A DNA stretch of 36,689 nt from an uncultured Porphyromonadaceae bacterium (GCA_937989585.1 CALKRW010000034.1:1-36689); one strand, 5' to 3'. Counted from the first letter of the stretch, positions 25,200 to 34,400 are shown. Numbers and translations: made by a program. Notes: generated from the letters alone by a model not told the origin.

Positions 25200-25233
25200 G
25201 CGGTTGCGTCAAAATAGGCGCAACCGCTTTTTT
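25200..25233 (+). terminator. Rho-independent terminator
   Basis: GCGGTTGCG (25200-25208) pairs with CGCAACCGC (25219-25227), then six Ts. It ends the transcript of the small secreted protein. Confidence 0.93.
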
Positions 25234-25290
25234 CGTAATATGTACAAGTTTAAAGCAGTTGAAACCCAATTCATCGTTATTTTTCGGCCC

Positions 25291-25314
25291 AACTATTGCA
25301 AAAATGCAACAGTT
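25291..25314. repeat. Small inverted repeat upstream of fic
   Basis: AACT-A-TTGCA-AAAA-TGCAA-C-AGTT: nine pairs with one mismatch. It could be an operator or a remnant; no gene is seen in 25234-25479. Confidence 0.4.
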
Positions 25315-25420
25315 CAAAGCGACGTGAAGGCGTGAATGAAGTCTGACAGGTCGGAATGGTCAATAACTATGACTGAGCAGAAATTCATTATTTTTTATGG
25401 TTGAGAAATAATTAGTTTGA

Positions 25421-25452
25421 CTTGTAGGGGTTTAAAAAATGTGGTACTTTTG
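25421..25452 (+). promoter_or_regulatory. Promoter of the fic gene
   Basis: CTTG (25421-25424), 20 bases, TACTTTTG (25445-25452), about 27 bases before the ATG. It fits the phylum consensus with one -33 mismatch. Confidence 0.65.
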
Positions 25453-25479
25453 CGAAAGTAAATTCTGAAAAAAGTTTTT

Positions 25480-26628
25480 ATGCCTCAATATAAAATACCC
25501 CATCTGCCTTTGGCTTATGACATAGAGACTAAGACCATACTAAAACAACTCAATCAGGCCAATCGACGGCTCGCTGAGTTGAAAGGAGTCGCCATGACTA
25601 TCCCAAACGAAAATATTTTAATCAGCACACTAACTTTACAAGAAGCAAAAGACAGTTCGGAGGTCGAGAATATCGTTACAACACAGGATGACCTGTATCA
25701 AGGTGCTGCGGCTTCACTCTCTAATTTTGCGATAAATGCTGCAACAAAGGAAGTGCTTAATTATAGAGAGGCGCTGGAACATGGTTTCCATCTTGTCAAA
25801 AACAAAGGCATTCTCTCATCTTCTGTCATAAAAGAAATTCAGAAATTGCTGGAACACAATTCCGCCGGGTTCAGAAGTATACCGGGAACTGCGTTGAAAC
25901 GCTCAGACGGCAAAGTCGTATATACCCCACCCCAAGACAAACAGACTATCCTGAATTTAATGGACAATCTGGAACTGTTCATCAACGATAATAGCATCTC
26001 TGACCTCGATCCATTGATAAAACTGGCAATTATACACCATCAGTTCGAAAGTATTCATCCCTTTTATGACGGTAACGGCAGGACAGGTCGTATAATCTGT
26101 GTTCTATATCTTGTGTTAAGTAACAGACTTGATTTGCCAATTTTGTACCTAAGCCGTTATATCACACACAACAAAGGAGAATATTACCGACTTATTCAGG
26201 CTATCAGGAATAAGAATGAGGATAATTTTGAAGAATGGGAGGCATGGATACTTTTCATACTAAAAGGCATTGAAGAAACTGCAATCGAAACTACACGCCT
26301 GGTAAAAGGTATATCAAATTTAATGGCAGAATTCAAGTCAGTCCTTCGACCGAAATTTGGAAAACAATATCGCCATGAGTTACTAAACAACCTGTTTTTC
26401 CATCCTTACACCAAAGTGGAATTTCTGGAAAAAGAACTCGACATTAGCAGACCGACCGCGACACGTTATCTCAACGGACTAGTAGAGACCGGTTTGGTAG
26501 ACAAAGTAAAAATTGGCAGAACCCATTACTATATGAATATTCCACTTATGGAACTTTTCATGAGCGTATCGGATTCAAATAAATCTGAAAAAGTATCTCC
26601 CATAGAGTCTGTATCAGAAATCCAATAA
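25480..26628 (+). CDS. Fic-domain protein (class II, self-inhibited) with C-terminal winged helix
   Basis: A 382-residue Fic protein. Fic enzymes transfer AMP or other nucleotide parts to target proteins. The catalytic motif HPFYDGNGRTGR is intact at residues 193-204, with His193 as the base. An N-terminal inhibitory helix motif SSEVEN (59-64, the [ST]xxxE[GN] pattern) within EAKDSSEVENI marks class II Fic proteins, which are held inactive by their own helix. Residues ~300-355 look like a winged helix (LDISRPTATRYLNGLVETG), suggesting DNA binding or autoregulation. The gene is AT-rich, has its own promoter, and its stop codon overlaps a 36-bp palindrome. The target is unknown. Toxin, regulator or defence roles are all possible. 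Confidence 0.93.
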   Translation: MPQYKIPHLPLAYDIETKTILKQLNQANRRLAELKGVAMTIPNENILISTLTLQEAKDSSEVENIVTTQDDLYQGAAASLSNFAINAATKEVLNYREALEHGFHLVKNKGILSSSVIKEIQKLLEHNSAGFRSIPGTALKRSDGKVVYTPPQDKQTILNLMDNLELFINDNSISDLDPLIKLAIIHHQFESIHPFYDGNGRTGRIICVLYLVLSNRLDLPILYLSRYITHNKGEYYRLIQAIRNKNEDNFEEWEAWILFILKGIEETAIETTRLVKGISNLMAEFKSVLRPKFGKQYRHELLNNLFFHPYTKVEFLEKELDISRPTATRYLNGLVETGLVDKVKIGRTHYYMNIPLMELFMSVSDSNKSEKVSPIESVSEIQ

Positions 26629-26662
26629 TACTTCTCAAAATTTGCGATTTTTGAGAAGTATT
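26627..26662. repeat. Palindromic element, copy 1
   Basis: AATACTTCTCAAAA (26627-26640) and TTTTGAGAAGTATT (26649-26662) are exact inverted copies around an 8-base centre TTTGCGAT. It begins within the fic stop codon and may also end that transcript. Confidence 0.85.
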
Positions 26663-26668
26663 CAGCCG

Positions 26669-26703
26669 TTACTTCTCAAATTTGGCGATTTTTGAGAAGT
26701 ATT
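26669..26703. repeat. Palindromic element, copy 2
   Basis: ACTTCTCAAA (26671-26680) and TTTGAGAAGT (26691-26700), centre TTTGGCGATT, six bases after copy 1. It ends in GTATTCGATT, as does copy 3. On the minus strand it supplies the stop of the YhcG remnant. Confidence 0.85.
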
Positions 26704-26845
26704 CGATTTGTACGACGTTTCGGAAATGCGCCCAAGCAAGAATTGGCACACGCGTGTACCAAATCTCCCCATTGGGATAATCAAGGTAAAACTGGCGATA
26801 GTTACGGAGATTACGTTCGCTAAAGCCCTTACCTAAAGTATACTA
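26669..26845 (-). pseudogene. Remnant of a YhcG/DUF1016-type N-terminal domain
   Basis: The minus strand, between an in-frame TAG at 26843-26845 and a TAA at 26669-26671, encodes about 57 residues containing GKGFSERNLRNYRQFYLDYP and, 10 residues on, ILAWAHFRNVVQI. This follows the pattern 'GKGFS..NL..MRQFYL.FP....LSWSHYR.LL.V' of the N-terminal domain of YhcG (DUF1016) proteins, which are nuclease-fold proteins linked to defence and mobile DNA. No start codon, no upstream part and no C-terminal nuclease domain are present; the last residues (EYFSKIAKFEK) simply translate palindrome copy 2. It is therefore a decayed fragment. It lies directly after the RhuM gene on the same strand. Confidence 0.6.
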
Positions 26846-26860
26846 AACGCCTTGTGTTTC

Positions 26861-27889
26861 TTATTCAACATCAAGTGGGAGGAGGTTGTCGCCATTGAAG
26901 CGGTCGAAGTCCGATTGGAAGAGTCGGTCCTGGATGACACGGTATTTCTCAAACTCGGATTCCGCAAAAGTCTTGGCAAACTCGGCGGTAATCTTTCCGG
27001 CATCCTGCAGGGCGGCGTTGTCGGTCGCTTCAAGAATCATGTCGATACGTTTTGCCCAGTCTTCCATCGTCATCGGGATATGCCGTTTCGCCATGACCTC
27101 CGCCATATCGAGAACGGCGTTGACCAGGCGTCCCATTATTTCAAGTTCATTGCCCTTGAGATAGTTTTTGGCGATGCTGACATCGGTCTTGACAATCTTC
27201 CCTTCGGGAGCATTCTCCCATGTGGTCAGACCCATGTGCTCCTTCTCGGCATCGGCACGCTCGACGATAAGTTCGGCGGCGGTATGACCGTGAGTCGCAT
27301 AGTGCATCTTATTCTGAATCTTCTTGAAGAACAGCCTGGTAGTGGGCGCATCACGGTTATAGTCGATTGCCGTGGCATAAATATCCGTCAGTTTCTGATA
27401 GAACCGCCGCTTACTGAGGCGAATCTCCCGTATCTCGGCCAACAGATGCTCGAAATAGTCGATGTTGAGAAACGCCCCGTTCTCCATGCGCTTCTTGTCG
27501 ATCACATAGCCACGGATGGCAAACTGACGTAAGATGAAAGTACACCACTGCCTGAACTGCGTGGCCCGCGTGCTGTTCACGCGGTAGCCAACACTGATGA
27601 TGGCATCAAGATTGTAGAAAGTTGTATTATACGATTTCCCATCCGATGCAGTTGTTTCCATTTTGGAAATAACTGAATCCTCTGAAAGTTCTCCGCTCTC
27701 AAATATATTTTTCAGATGTTTGCTAATGGCAGGAATCCCCACATCGAAAAGTTCTGCCATAGCCTTCTGCGTACACCACACAGTTTCATCATGGTACACC
27801 ACCTGCACGCCCGATTCTTTCCCTTCAATCTGAAAAATCAGGAACTCCGCCGTGCTATTCCGAATCTCAAACTTCTTCGCCATAGTCAA
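26861..27889 (-). CDS. RhuM-family protein
   Basis: A 342-residue protein of the RhuM virulence-protein family. These proteins are often found near restriction or defence genes, and their biochemical role is not settled. Typical features are the N-terminal region EFLIFQIEGKESGVQVVYHDETVWCTQKAMAELFDV (quoted in parts: FLIFQIEG, VWCTQKAMAELF), then YNLDAIISVGYRVNS and FRQWCTFILRQFAIRGYVID, which are hallmark segments, then a long helical C-terminal part. No membrane segment or signal is seen. It begins 36 bases after the XRE-type regulator on the same strand, so the two form a likely operon. The first residues allow a start at 27889 or two codons later (MAKKFE). Confidence 0.9.
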   Translation of the reverse strand: MTMAKKFEIRNSTAEFLIFQIEGKESGVQVVYHDETVWCTQKAMAELFDVGIPAISKHLKNIFESGELSEDSVISKMETTASDGKSYNTTFYNLDAIISVGYRVNSTRATQFRQWCTFILRQFAIRGYVIDKKRMENGAFLNIDYFEHLLAEIREIRLSKRRFYQKLTDIYATAIDYNRDAPTTRLFFKKIQNKMHYATHGHTAAELIVERADAEKEHMGLTTWENAPEGKIVKTDVSIAKNYLKGNELEIMGRLVNAVLDMAEVMAKRHIPMTMEDWAKRIDMILEATDNAALQDAGKITAEFAKTFAESEFEKYRVIQDRLFQSDFDRFNGDNLLPLDVE

Positions 27890-27925
27890 TTATATTAGAT
27901 AGATACCATTAGTAGTATCTTTTCA

Positions 27926-28285
27926 TCATTGGGGCTTGGATTTGGGGTAGGCGCGTTTGGAGTGGAGTTTGCTTTTTACCTGGTCGAGTTCGGCCATGGT
28001 GCTGTATTTTGCCTCGCCGAAAAGGTGGCGGACATCGGAGGCGTATCCAAGGGCCATAGCGAGGCGGATGAGCGATTCGAAAGAGATAAGGCCTTTCTGC
28101 TCGAAGCGTGCGACGGTTGACAGCGGCACTCCGGATTTCTCAGCAATGCGCCTGCGGCTGATGTTTTTCTCGACACGGCGACGGCGGAAGTTGTCGGCGA
28201 CCTCGCGTGCGATGTCTTCCTCATTGTCCAGCACAAAGCCCTCCAAAAGTGCCAACAGGTTGTTACTATTGCCCGAATTCATCAT
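27926..28285 (-). CDS. XRE-family helix-turn-helix regulator
   Basis: A 119-residue DNA-binding protein. The helix-turn-helix covers residues ~35-85 (RRRIAEKSGVPLSTVARFEQKG, quoted as RRRIAEKSGVPLSTVARFE), followed by SFESLIRLAMALGY, the usual last helices of XRE domains. The acidic N-terminal ~25 residues and basic C-terminal tail (KRAYPKSKPQ) lie outside the domain. It heads an operon with rhuM and has its own consensus promoter. The arrangement of a small HTH gene before a toxin-like or defence gene suggests autoregulation. A 6-bp inverted repeat AGATAC/GTATCT (27901-27920) lies between it and rhuM. Confidence 0.88.
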   Translation of the reverse strand: MMNSGNSNNLLALLEGFVLDNEEDIAREVADNFRRRRVEKNISRRRIAEKSGVPLSTVARFEQKGLISFESLIRLAMALGYASDVRHLFGEAKYSTMAELDQVKSKLHSKRAYPKSKPQ

Positions 28286-28306
28286 AATACTACCAATATC
28301 ATGCTA

Positions 28307-28338
28307 CAAATTTACGCATTAATCCCGAAAGAAACAAA
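28307..28338 (-). promoter_or_regulatory. Promoter of the XRE-rhuM operon
   Basis: On the minus strand TTTG (28335-28338), 20 bases, TAAATTTG (28307-28314): a full consensus match, about 22 bases before the ATG. Confidence 0.8.
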
Positions 28339-28391
28339 ATAAATTTTAAGTCATAGTTACAAACTACAAGGCAAAAACATCAGAGAAAAAT

Positions 28392-28426
28392 AATACTTCT
28401 CAAAATTGGCGTTTTTGAGAAGTATT
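28392..28426. repeat. Palindromic element, copy 3
   Basis: AATACTTCTCAAAA (28392-28405) and TTTTGAGAAGTATT (28413-28426) with centre TTGGCGT, nearly identical to copies 1 and 2 about 1.7 kb away. The remaining bases to 28564 hold a small AAGGA-AT-ATCCTT-like palindrome but no gene. Confidence 0.85.
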
Positions 28427-28564
28427 CGATTGCCATTTGAAGGGGTTCGCCGACGTATATAGTTTATTTTAGTTCCCATTTTGGAAGGAATATCCTTGCA
28501 AATATAGGACTAAAATTTTTAAGAGAATATTTATTCCCAATTCTATTGAGTTAGAACCGTGGTC

Positions 28565-29737
28565 TTATGGTATGAGTCTCGCGGTGACGAAGCGGGTGAA
28601 GCGGGCGAGGCCGTCGCGGAGGCGGGAGCGCTGGGTGGCGATGTTCCAACGCATGAAGCCTTCGCCGGCGGGGCCGTACATGGTGCCGGCGTTGAGCCAC
28701 AGGCCGGTCTCGTCGCGGAGTTCTTCCTCGAGGATGGCGGAGGGGATGCCGAGGGCGCGGCAGTCCATCCACACCAGATAGGTGCCCTCGAGCCGCGTCA
28801 GCGTGAATGCGGGGAGGTGTTCGGCGCAGTATTCAGCCATCAGGGTGTAGTTGCCGTGGATGTATTCGAGGAGTTGCTCGAGCCATTCGGCGCCGTTGCG
28901 GTAGGCCTCGACGGTGGCGATGACGCCGAAGGGGTTGACATCGCAGACCTCGTTGTCGTTGATGGCGCGGTCGATGCGCATGCGCATGTCGCCGTCGGCG
29001 CAGACTATGTTGGCAATCTGCAGACCCGCGATGTTGAAGGCCTTGCTCGGCGACACGCAGGTGACGGAGCGTGCCGCGAAGTCGGGTCTGATGGACGCGA
29101 AGGGGGTGTAGCAGTAGGGAGGGAAGACGAGTTCGCAGTGGATTTCGTCAGAGATGACGATGACGTCGTAGCGCATGGCTATCTCGCCCATGCGGGTGAG
29201 TTCTTCGCGTGTCCAGACGCGCCCGGCGGGGTTGTGGGGGTTGCACAGCAGGAAAAGGCGGACGGCGGGGTCGGCGCAGTGGCGCTCGAAGTCGGCGAAG
29301 TCTATGCTGTAGTCGCCGTCCTTATAAACGAGGGGACACTCGTCAATCCCGCAGCCGTTGTTGCGTATCGACGAGAAGAAGCAGTTATAGACGGGAGTCT
29401 GGACCAACACCTTGTCGCCGGGACGCGCGAGGGCCTTGATGATGGCCGAGAGCGCCGGGACCACGCCGGAGGTGTAGATGATTGTGCGCGGGTCGATGGC
29501 CCAGCCGTGGCGCGTGCGGAACCAGTCGCAGACAGCGGCGTAGTATTCCTCGCCGACAAGGGTGTAGCCGAAGATGCCCTGGTCGACACGGCGGCGCAGG
29601 GCATCGGTGATGCAGGGAGCGGTCCGGAAGTCCATGTCGGCAACCCACATGGGCAGGATGTCGGGGTTATCGGAAGAGTCCCATTTGTATGAGTTGGTTC
29701 CCCGGCGGTCGGTGGGGGAGTCGAAGTTGTAGGTCAT
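28565..29737 (-). CDS. MalY/PatB-family PLP-dependent C-S lyase or aminotransferase
   Basis: A 390-residue fold-type I PLP enzyme of the MalY/PatB group, usually cystathionine beta-lyase activity (cystathionine to homocysteine, pyruvate and ammonia). Features: ILPMWVADMDF (28-38), FGYT, the nucleotide-independent PLP segments CNPHNPAGRVW (165-175) and SDEIHCEL (196-203), and Lys232 in SPSKAFNIAGLQ as the PLP Schiff-base lysine. The length is normal. It begins two bases after the stop of the DUF3737 gene and is clearly in the same operon. Without biochemical data, cystathionine lyase and cysteine desulfhydrase are equally reasonable. Confidence 0.93.
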   Translation of the reverse strand: MTYNFDSPTDRRGTNSYKWDSSDNPDILPMWVADMDFRTAPCITDALRRRVDQGIFGYTLVGEEYYAAVCDWFRTRHGWAIDPRTIIYTSGVVPALSAIIKALARPGDKVLVQTPVYNCFFSSIRNNGCGIDECPLVYKDGDYSIDFADFERHCADPAVRLFLLCNPHNPAGRVWTREELTRMGEIAMRYDVIVISDEIHCELVFPPYCYTPFASIRPDFAARSVTCVSPSKAFNIAGLQIANIVCADGDMRMRIDRAINDNEVCDVNPFGVIATVEAYRNGAEWLEQLLEYIHGNYTLMAEYCAEHLPAFTLTRLEGTYLVWMDCRALGIPSAILEEELRDETGLWLNAGTMYGPAGEGFMRWNIATQRSRLRDGLARFTRFVTARLIP

Positions 29738-29739
29738 AA

Positions 29740-30591
29740 CTATGACTTATTACGTATGGAGATTTCGCAGTTGTCGGGGGCTTTGGCGAACTCGTCGTGG
29801 GTGATCGAGCCGATGGCGTCGGCTACGATGGTGCCGGAGGTGGGGTTCTTGATGTTGGTGATGGCTCCGCGGATGTCGGCATGGAGTGTCGAGTACTCGA
29901 AGGCGCGGTCGCAGTCAGGGCCGAAGGTGCAGTCCTCGAGGATGAGGTTGTCGGCGTAGCACAGGGGCTGCTCGCCGGTGATATGGCAGCGCACGAGACG
30001 CAGGTTGCGCGAGTGCCAGCCAAGATACTCGCCGTTGAGCTCGGAGTCGTAGACGGTGGTGTCCTCGCACTCCCAGAGGGCGTCCTTGGTAGTGATGCGG
30101 GCGTTGTGAATCTCGACGTTGCGACAGTACTGGAAGGGGTACTTGCTGTCGGAGACGAGGCCGTCGACGCGGATGTTCTCGGAGAAGAAGAAGGGGTATG
30201 TTCCGCCGTGGAGCGTGAGGTTGCGGACGCGGATGTCACGGCAGCGCCAGAAGATTTCGTCGGCGTCGTTGATGGTGACGTTCTCGATGTCGATGTCGAA
30301 CATCTCGCGGAACATCTTGGGGGCCTCGATGACGGTATCGCGCATCTTCAGGTGGTCGGAGTACCACAGCGCGGAGCGTCCTCCGACATCGAAGAAGCAA
30401 CGGTCGATCTCGAAGCCGTGGACGTGCCAGAAGGGGTAGTTGCCCTCGAAGCGGCAGTCGCGGCAGACGATGTTTGAACATTCCTTGATGGCGGACTCGC
30501 CCTGGCGGATTATGACGTTCTCGAGCAGGAGGTCATGGCTTCCGAAGAGGGGACGCTCGCCGCCGAATTCCTTATCTTTGATAACTTGCAT
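29740..30591 (-). CDS. DUF3737 family protein
   Basis: A 283-residue protein matching the DUF3737 family by its opening (KEFGGERPLFGSHDLLLEN) and by repeated segments such as CSNIVCRDCRFEGNYPFWH, SDHLKMRDTVIEA and CRDIRVRNLTLHGGTYPFF. The regular spacing of short strands every ~20 residues points to a right-handed beta-helix like pectate-lyase-type folds. No signal peptide is seen, so it probably acts in the cytoplasm. The function of the family is not known to me. It lies 2 bases upstream of the PatB-type gene and 88 bases after dtd, all on the same strand. Confidence 0.9.
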   Translation of the reverse strand: MQVIKDKEFGGERPLFGSHDLLLENVIIRQGESAIKECSNIVCRDCRFEGNYPFWHVHGFEIDRCFFDVGGRSALWYSDHLKMRDTVIEAPKMFREMFDIDIENVTINDADEIFWRCRDIRVRNLTLHGGTYPFFFSENIRVDGLVSDSKYPFQYCRNVEIHNARITTKDALWECEDTTVYDSELNGEYLGWHSRNLRLVRCHITGEQPLCYADNLILEDCTFGPDCDRAFEYSTLHADIRGAITNIKNPTSGTIVADAIGSITHDEFAKAPDNCEISIRNKS

Positions 30592-30679
30592 GGTTGAATT
30601 TTGGTTTTATGTTCTGTATGGTTAATGAGGGAGGTGCCACTGGCTGAGGGAGGTTGCATCAATGGGCGCGAACGGGATG

Positions 30680-31210
30680 TCATTCGCGCAGACGTGAGTC
30701 GATGATGATGGTGACGGGGCCGTCGTTGACGAGGCTGACGGCCATGTCGGCTCCGAAGATGCCCTGCTCGACGGGAGGCAGGGCGGCTCCGAATTCGTCG
30801 CGTACCACGAGTTCGGCCGGGGTTGCGGCGCGGAGTTCACCGGCAAGGATGTCGCAGTAGCGCTGATAGAGTCCGCGTGCCTCGTCGCCGCGCGAGGCGC
30901 GGATGTACGACGGACGGTTGCCCTTGCGTGTCGAGGCGGTGAGCGTGAACTGGCTGATGGCGAGGACACGTCCGCCGACGGCACAGACGGAGAGGTTCAT
31001 CACTCCGTCGGCATCGTCGAAGATGCGCAGCGAAGCGGTCTTCTTCGCCAGCCACGCGGCATCGTCGGCTGTGTCGCCGTTCTCGACGCCTACCAGCACC
31101 ATAAGTCCGCGGCCTACGGAGCCGACGACAACACGCCCTTCGGGCCTGCCGGCAACCGGGCCGTCGACCTCGACGGAGGCGCGGGTCACTCTCTGTATGA
31201 CGATTCGCAT
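30680..31210 (-). CDS. dtd: D-aminoacyl-tRNA deacylase
   Basis: A 176-residue DTD, which releases D-amino acids (and glycine) wrongly attached to tRNA. The signature SQFTL is at 86-90, and the cross-subunit Gly-cisPro motif lies in NDGPVTI (162-168). It is a little longer than the usual ~145-150 residues: an insertion near residues 18-35 (VAGRPEGRVVVG) lengthens the first hairpin. The start at 31210 (MRIVIQRVTRASVEV) is the family start; an ATG 69 bases upstream would add 23 unrelated residues. Its promoter is not certain: a TAATTTTG box at 31300-31307 lies inside the upstream terminator hairpin. Confidence 0.95.
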   Translation of the reverse strand: MRIVIQRVTRASVEVDGPVAGRPEGRVVVGSVGRGLMVLVGVENGDTADDAAWLAKKTASLRIFDDADGVMNLSVCAVGGRVLAISQFTLTASTRKGNRPSYIRASRGDEARGLYQRYCDILAGELRAATPAELVVRDEFGAALPPVEQGIFGADMAVSLVNDGPVTIIIDSRLRE

Positions 31211-31274
31211 GAGGGATGTCGTTATGACTGTTTTCGGGAAAAACCGGCCTGAAGGGAAGTATTTGTCAAGTATA

Positions 31275-31331
31275 AACAAAAAACAGGGCCGTCAGTGTGC
31301 AAAATTAAGAAAATTTTTGCAACTGACGGCC
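31275..31331 (-). terminator. Terminator of the 1011-residue secreted protein gene
   Basis: GGCCGTCAGT (31287-31296) and ACTGACGGCC (31322-31331) pair perfectly, with an inner TGCAAAATT/AATTTTTGCA stem. On the minus strand the stem is followed by CTG and six Ts. Confidence 0.88.
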
Positions 31332-31409
31332 ACTGCCGGAGATTAAATTTTCACGCCATGCGCCGCACTGCCTTCATGCCGGAGACTGCATGGCTTCAGG
31401 CAAGATGTA

Positions 31410-34400
31410 TCAGCGTACGACAACCTTGGCCGTGGTCGGACCGGCGACCACTACATAGAGGCCGGGGCTAAGGGCTACGGCTGCCTCGCCGACACCGCGG
31501 GCCACGAGACGGCCCTCGGGAGTGTATACGGCATAAGGCGCATCGGAAAGACCGCTGACAACGACATGTCCGGCGACTGTGCGGATGACGGCGGCGGAGG
31601 ATGCGGATACGGACTCTATGCCTGTTGTGGAGTCGACGGTGGCGGGAGCGGAGAGTTCGGACTCACCGGGCTCGTAGACCGCGGAGACGCGGAAGGTGTG
31701 GACGCCTTCGGCAACATCGGCCAGGTAGGTGGTCTCGGCAACGGGGTCGGCGTTCAGTCTCGAGCCGTCGCAGTAGACGTTGTAGCCGAGGTGGACGAGC
31801 GGGCTGACGGATGCGTCGGGAGCATAGGAGATGTCATCGATCATGAGCTGCCATGTGTCTGCGGCAACAGAACGGATGGCGAAGCGCCTGGCGCCTGCGG
31901 GGAGACTGGCCTCGACGAGCGAGTAGGCCGACAGGCCGGACTCACGGACGGTGTAGACCTTGTAGGTGCCGTTGTTGCCGAATTCCTTGAGTTGGACGAA
32001 CTTGCCGGGGTCATTGGTGTCCTCGGTCGCGTACCATATCTGAATCTGCTCGGGGCGGGTGCCGTTGTTGTCATCGAAGGCGTTGGCCATGAACGAGACG
32101 GTCTGTGCGCGGCCCGAGAGCAGGGGCGAGATTGCCCAGTCGTCGATGGCGCCGAAGTCCTTGCGGTAGCACGATGCGAAATACTTGGTGCCGGAGAAGG
32201 CGTTGTTGGGGCCTGCGAAACGCGAGGTCTTGGTGTCCCATACGAAGAAGCCTGCGGGCGAGCCCTGGGCGTGGCCGGGAGGATTGTAGCCGGCACCCTC
32301 GATCATCGGGCCGATGGGCATGCCGTCGCGGTCAAGGAAGGTCCAGTCGCCGTAGGAGTCGGCGAAGGGCTCGGCTGACTCGAGGTCATCGGTAATCCTC
32401 ATCGACTGGGGATTGGCGGTGTCGATGCCCTTCCATGTGAGGACAACGCCGTCGGCGCCTGCCTCGCCGCGGAGGTCGGAAACGCCGTCAAACTCATTGA
32501 CCGAGCGCTTGACGGTGATGGGCCTGTAGGAGTTGTTGGACTGGTTCTCGTCATCGGGGAACTCGATGCGGATGGAGTAAACTACCTCAGGCTCGTTGAA
32601 GAGCGACAGGGTCTGCTCGAAGCCTGTTGTGGTGCTTGCGCCCGGCTCGATGCCGATGACGGGGTTGGCTGCGATTTCCTTGCCGTCGCGGCTGAGGACA
32701 ACAGAGGCTGACTCGACAGCGCGGCCGCCGTCGTTAAGGACGGTGCAGACGATGGTGAAGGGCTCGCCGGTGGTGACGTGCGAGGGCGATGTGGCCGACT
32801 GTGCGACGAGATCGTATTTGGGAGCCTCGCTGACGGTGATGTTGTCGAGCAGGGTATGTGACAGGCCGAGGCACTTGGCGCGGAAGACGAGCTGGATGGT
32901 CTTGCCGGCAAACTCGCTGAGCGAGACGCGGGTCTTCGACCACTCTGCGGTAGGAAGGGAAGAATGGTCGACCTTGGCGATTTCCTTGAGTTGTCCGTCA
33001 CACTGTGCGTAGACGGTGAGGGTGTTGCGGTCGTTGTCGCCGAGGCAGTAATTGAAGAACTGGAGTTGAGGACCCTCGGCGCCCGCGAGGTCGATCTTGG
33101 CGGTTACGAGGTCGCCGTACTGGCCGTATTCAGAGCCTACGCCGGCATAGAAGAGGCCGTCGCTGTCCTGCGAGGAGACGTTGTCGAGGCCGCTGTACGA
33201 GGCCCAGGCCACGCCGCCGCGCTTGTCGGAGCCGAAAGGCACGTTGTTGTCGCCGGAGTAGAGGGCCGGAACCTTGGTGACGGCGCCGAGTGCGAGGAGT
33301 TCGCTGAGCGGGCCGTACTCACTGGCCTGTCCGCGGTTATAGGCTACGACGCAGTAGGAGACGAACGACTGTTTCGAGGCGTCCTTGAGGGCTACGATGG
33401 TCTTCTCGGTCTCGGGGAAGTCCTCGAGGAAAGTCGTGGAATAGCCGCTGCCTGTTGCCGAAGGCGTATAGATGCGGTAGGTGATGTTCTCGGCCTTGAG
33501 CTCGGTGCCCTTTATGTCCTTGGTGACGGGGTCCCACGAGACCTTGACGACACCCGGCTCGGTCTCGACCACGCGGACACTGCCGGGAGTGACGGGAGCG
33601 TAGGGGCCTACGTAGACCTTCTCGGCTACGAAGGGCGCGCCTTCCTCGCCTGCCTCGTTCTTGGTGAGCAACTGATAGGTGAACATGCCGCGGTGGTGTG
33701 TCTCGTCACGGAACGATGCCCCGGCGCCGGGGTCGAGGGTCCATGCCTTGAGTTCCTGGCCGTCGCGGAGCAGCGAGACGCTGACCTTGCCCTCCATGGG
33801 CTTGCCGACGTTGTTCACGAGCGGAGCCTTGAAGGCGATGTCGACATAGAACTCGCCGGTAGGCTCGGGCTTGACACTGACGTCCTGGAGAGCGCCGGGA
33901 GCGGAGGGGGCGTAGCCCTGCTCGACGTCGATGCTTACGCAGTAGAGGCTCATCTTGTTCTTGTCGGAGATGCAGTGGATGCCGACGTAGTAGACGCCGT
34001 CCCCGGGAACCTCGAGGGTTCCCTTCACCTCGGGATTGTCCTTGTAGCAGGTTGTGGTGGCCGTGGGGGGAACGACCTGGATTGTCATGGCCTCGGCTGT
34101 GGGAGCGGTGCCGAGACATATCTCGTATTTCTCCTCGTTGTATTTGTTGTACGAGCCGAGGATGGCGGTAAGGTCATAGCCCTTGCCTGCCTCGAGGCGG
34201 AGGCCGGGGGTAATCAGCCAGTCGTCACCGGCATTATTGCGGTCGTAGTTGTAGCGTGCGCCGACAACGCTTGCGGTCCATGTCTTGCCGTCGTTGTTGG
34301 CGTCGATGACTGTCATGTCATCGAGGGCTGTAGTACTCTTAAGGTCCTTGTGGTAGGGCAGAAGATGCGCCTCCTGGGCCGAAGCCTGCCATGAAGGGGC

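Noticed and set aside
26627..28426. CRISPR-like array
   Set aside because: The three repeats are palindromes of a mobile or regulatory type, two almost adjacent and one 1.7 kb away, with no regular spacers and no cas genes.
31300..31307. Firm dtd promoter (TAATTTTG)
   Set aside because: The box lies within the terminator hairpin of the preceding gene and has no TTTG at the -33 distance, so it was not listed as a feature.
32964..34394. A 476-codon plus-strand frame opposite the secreted adhesin-like gene
   Set aside because: The minus-strand gene has a signal peptide, domains, promoter and terminator; the antisense frame has none of these.
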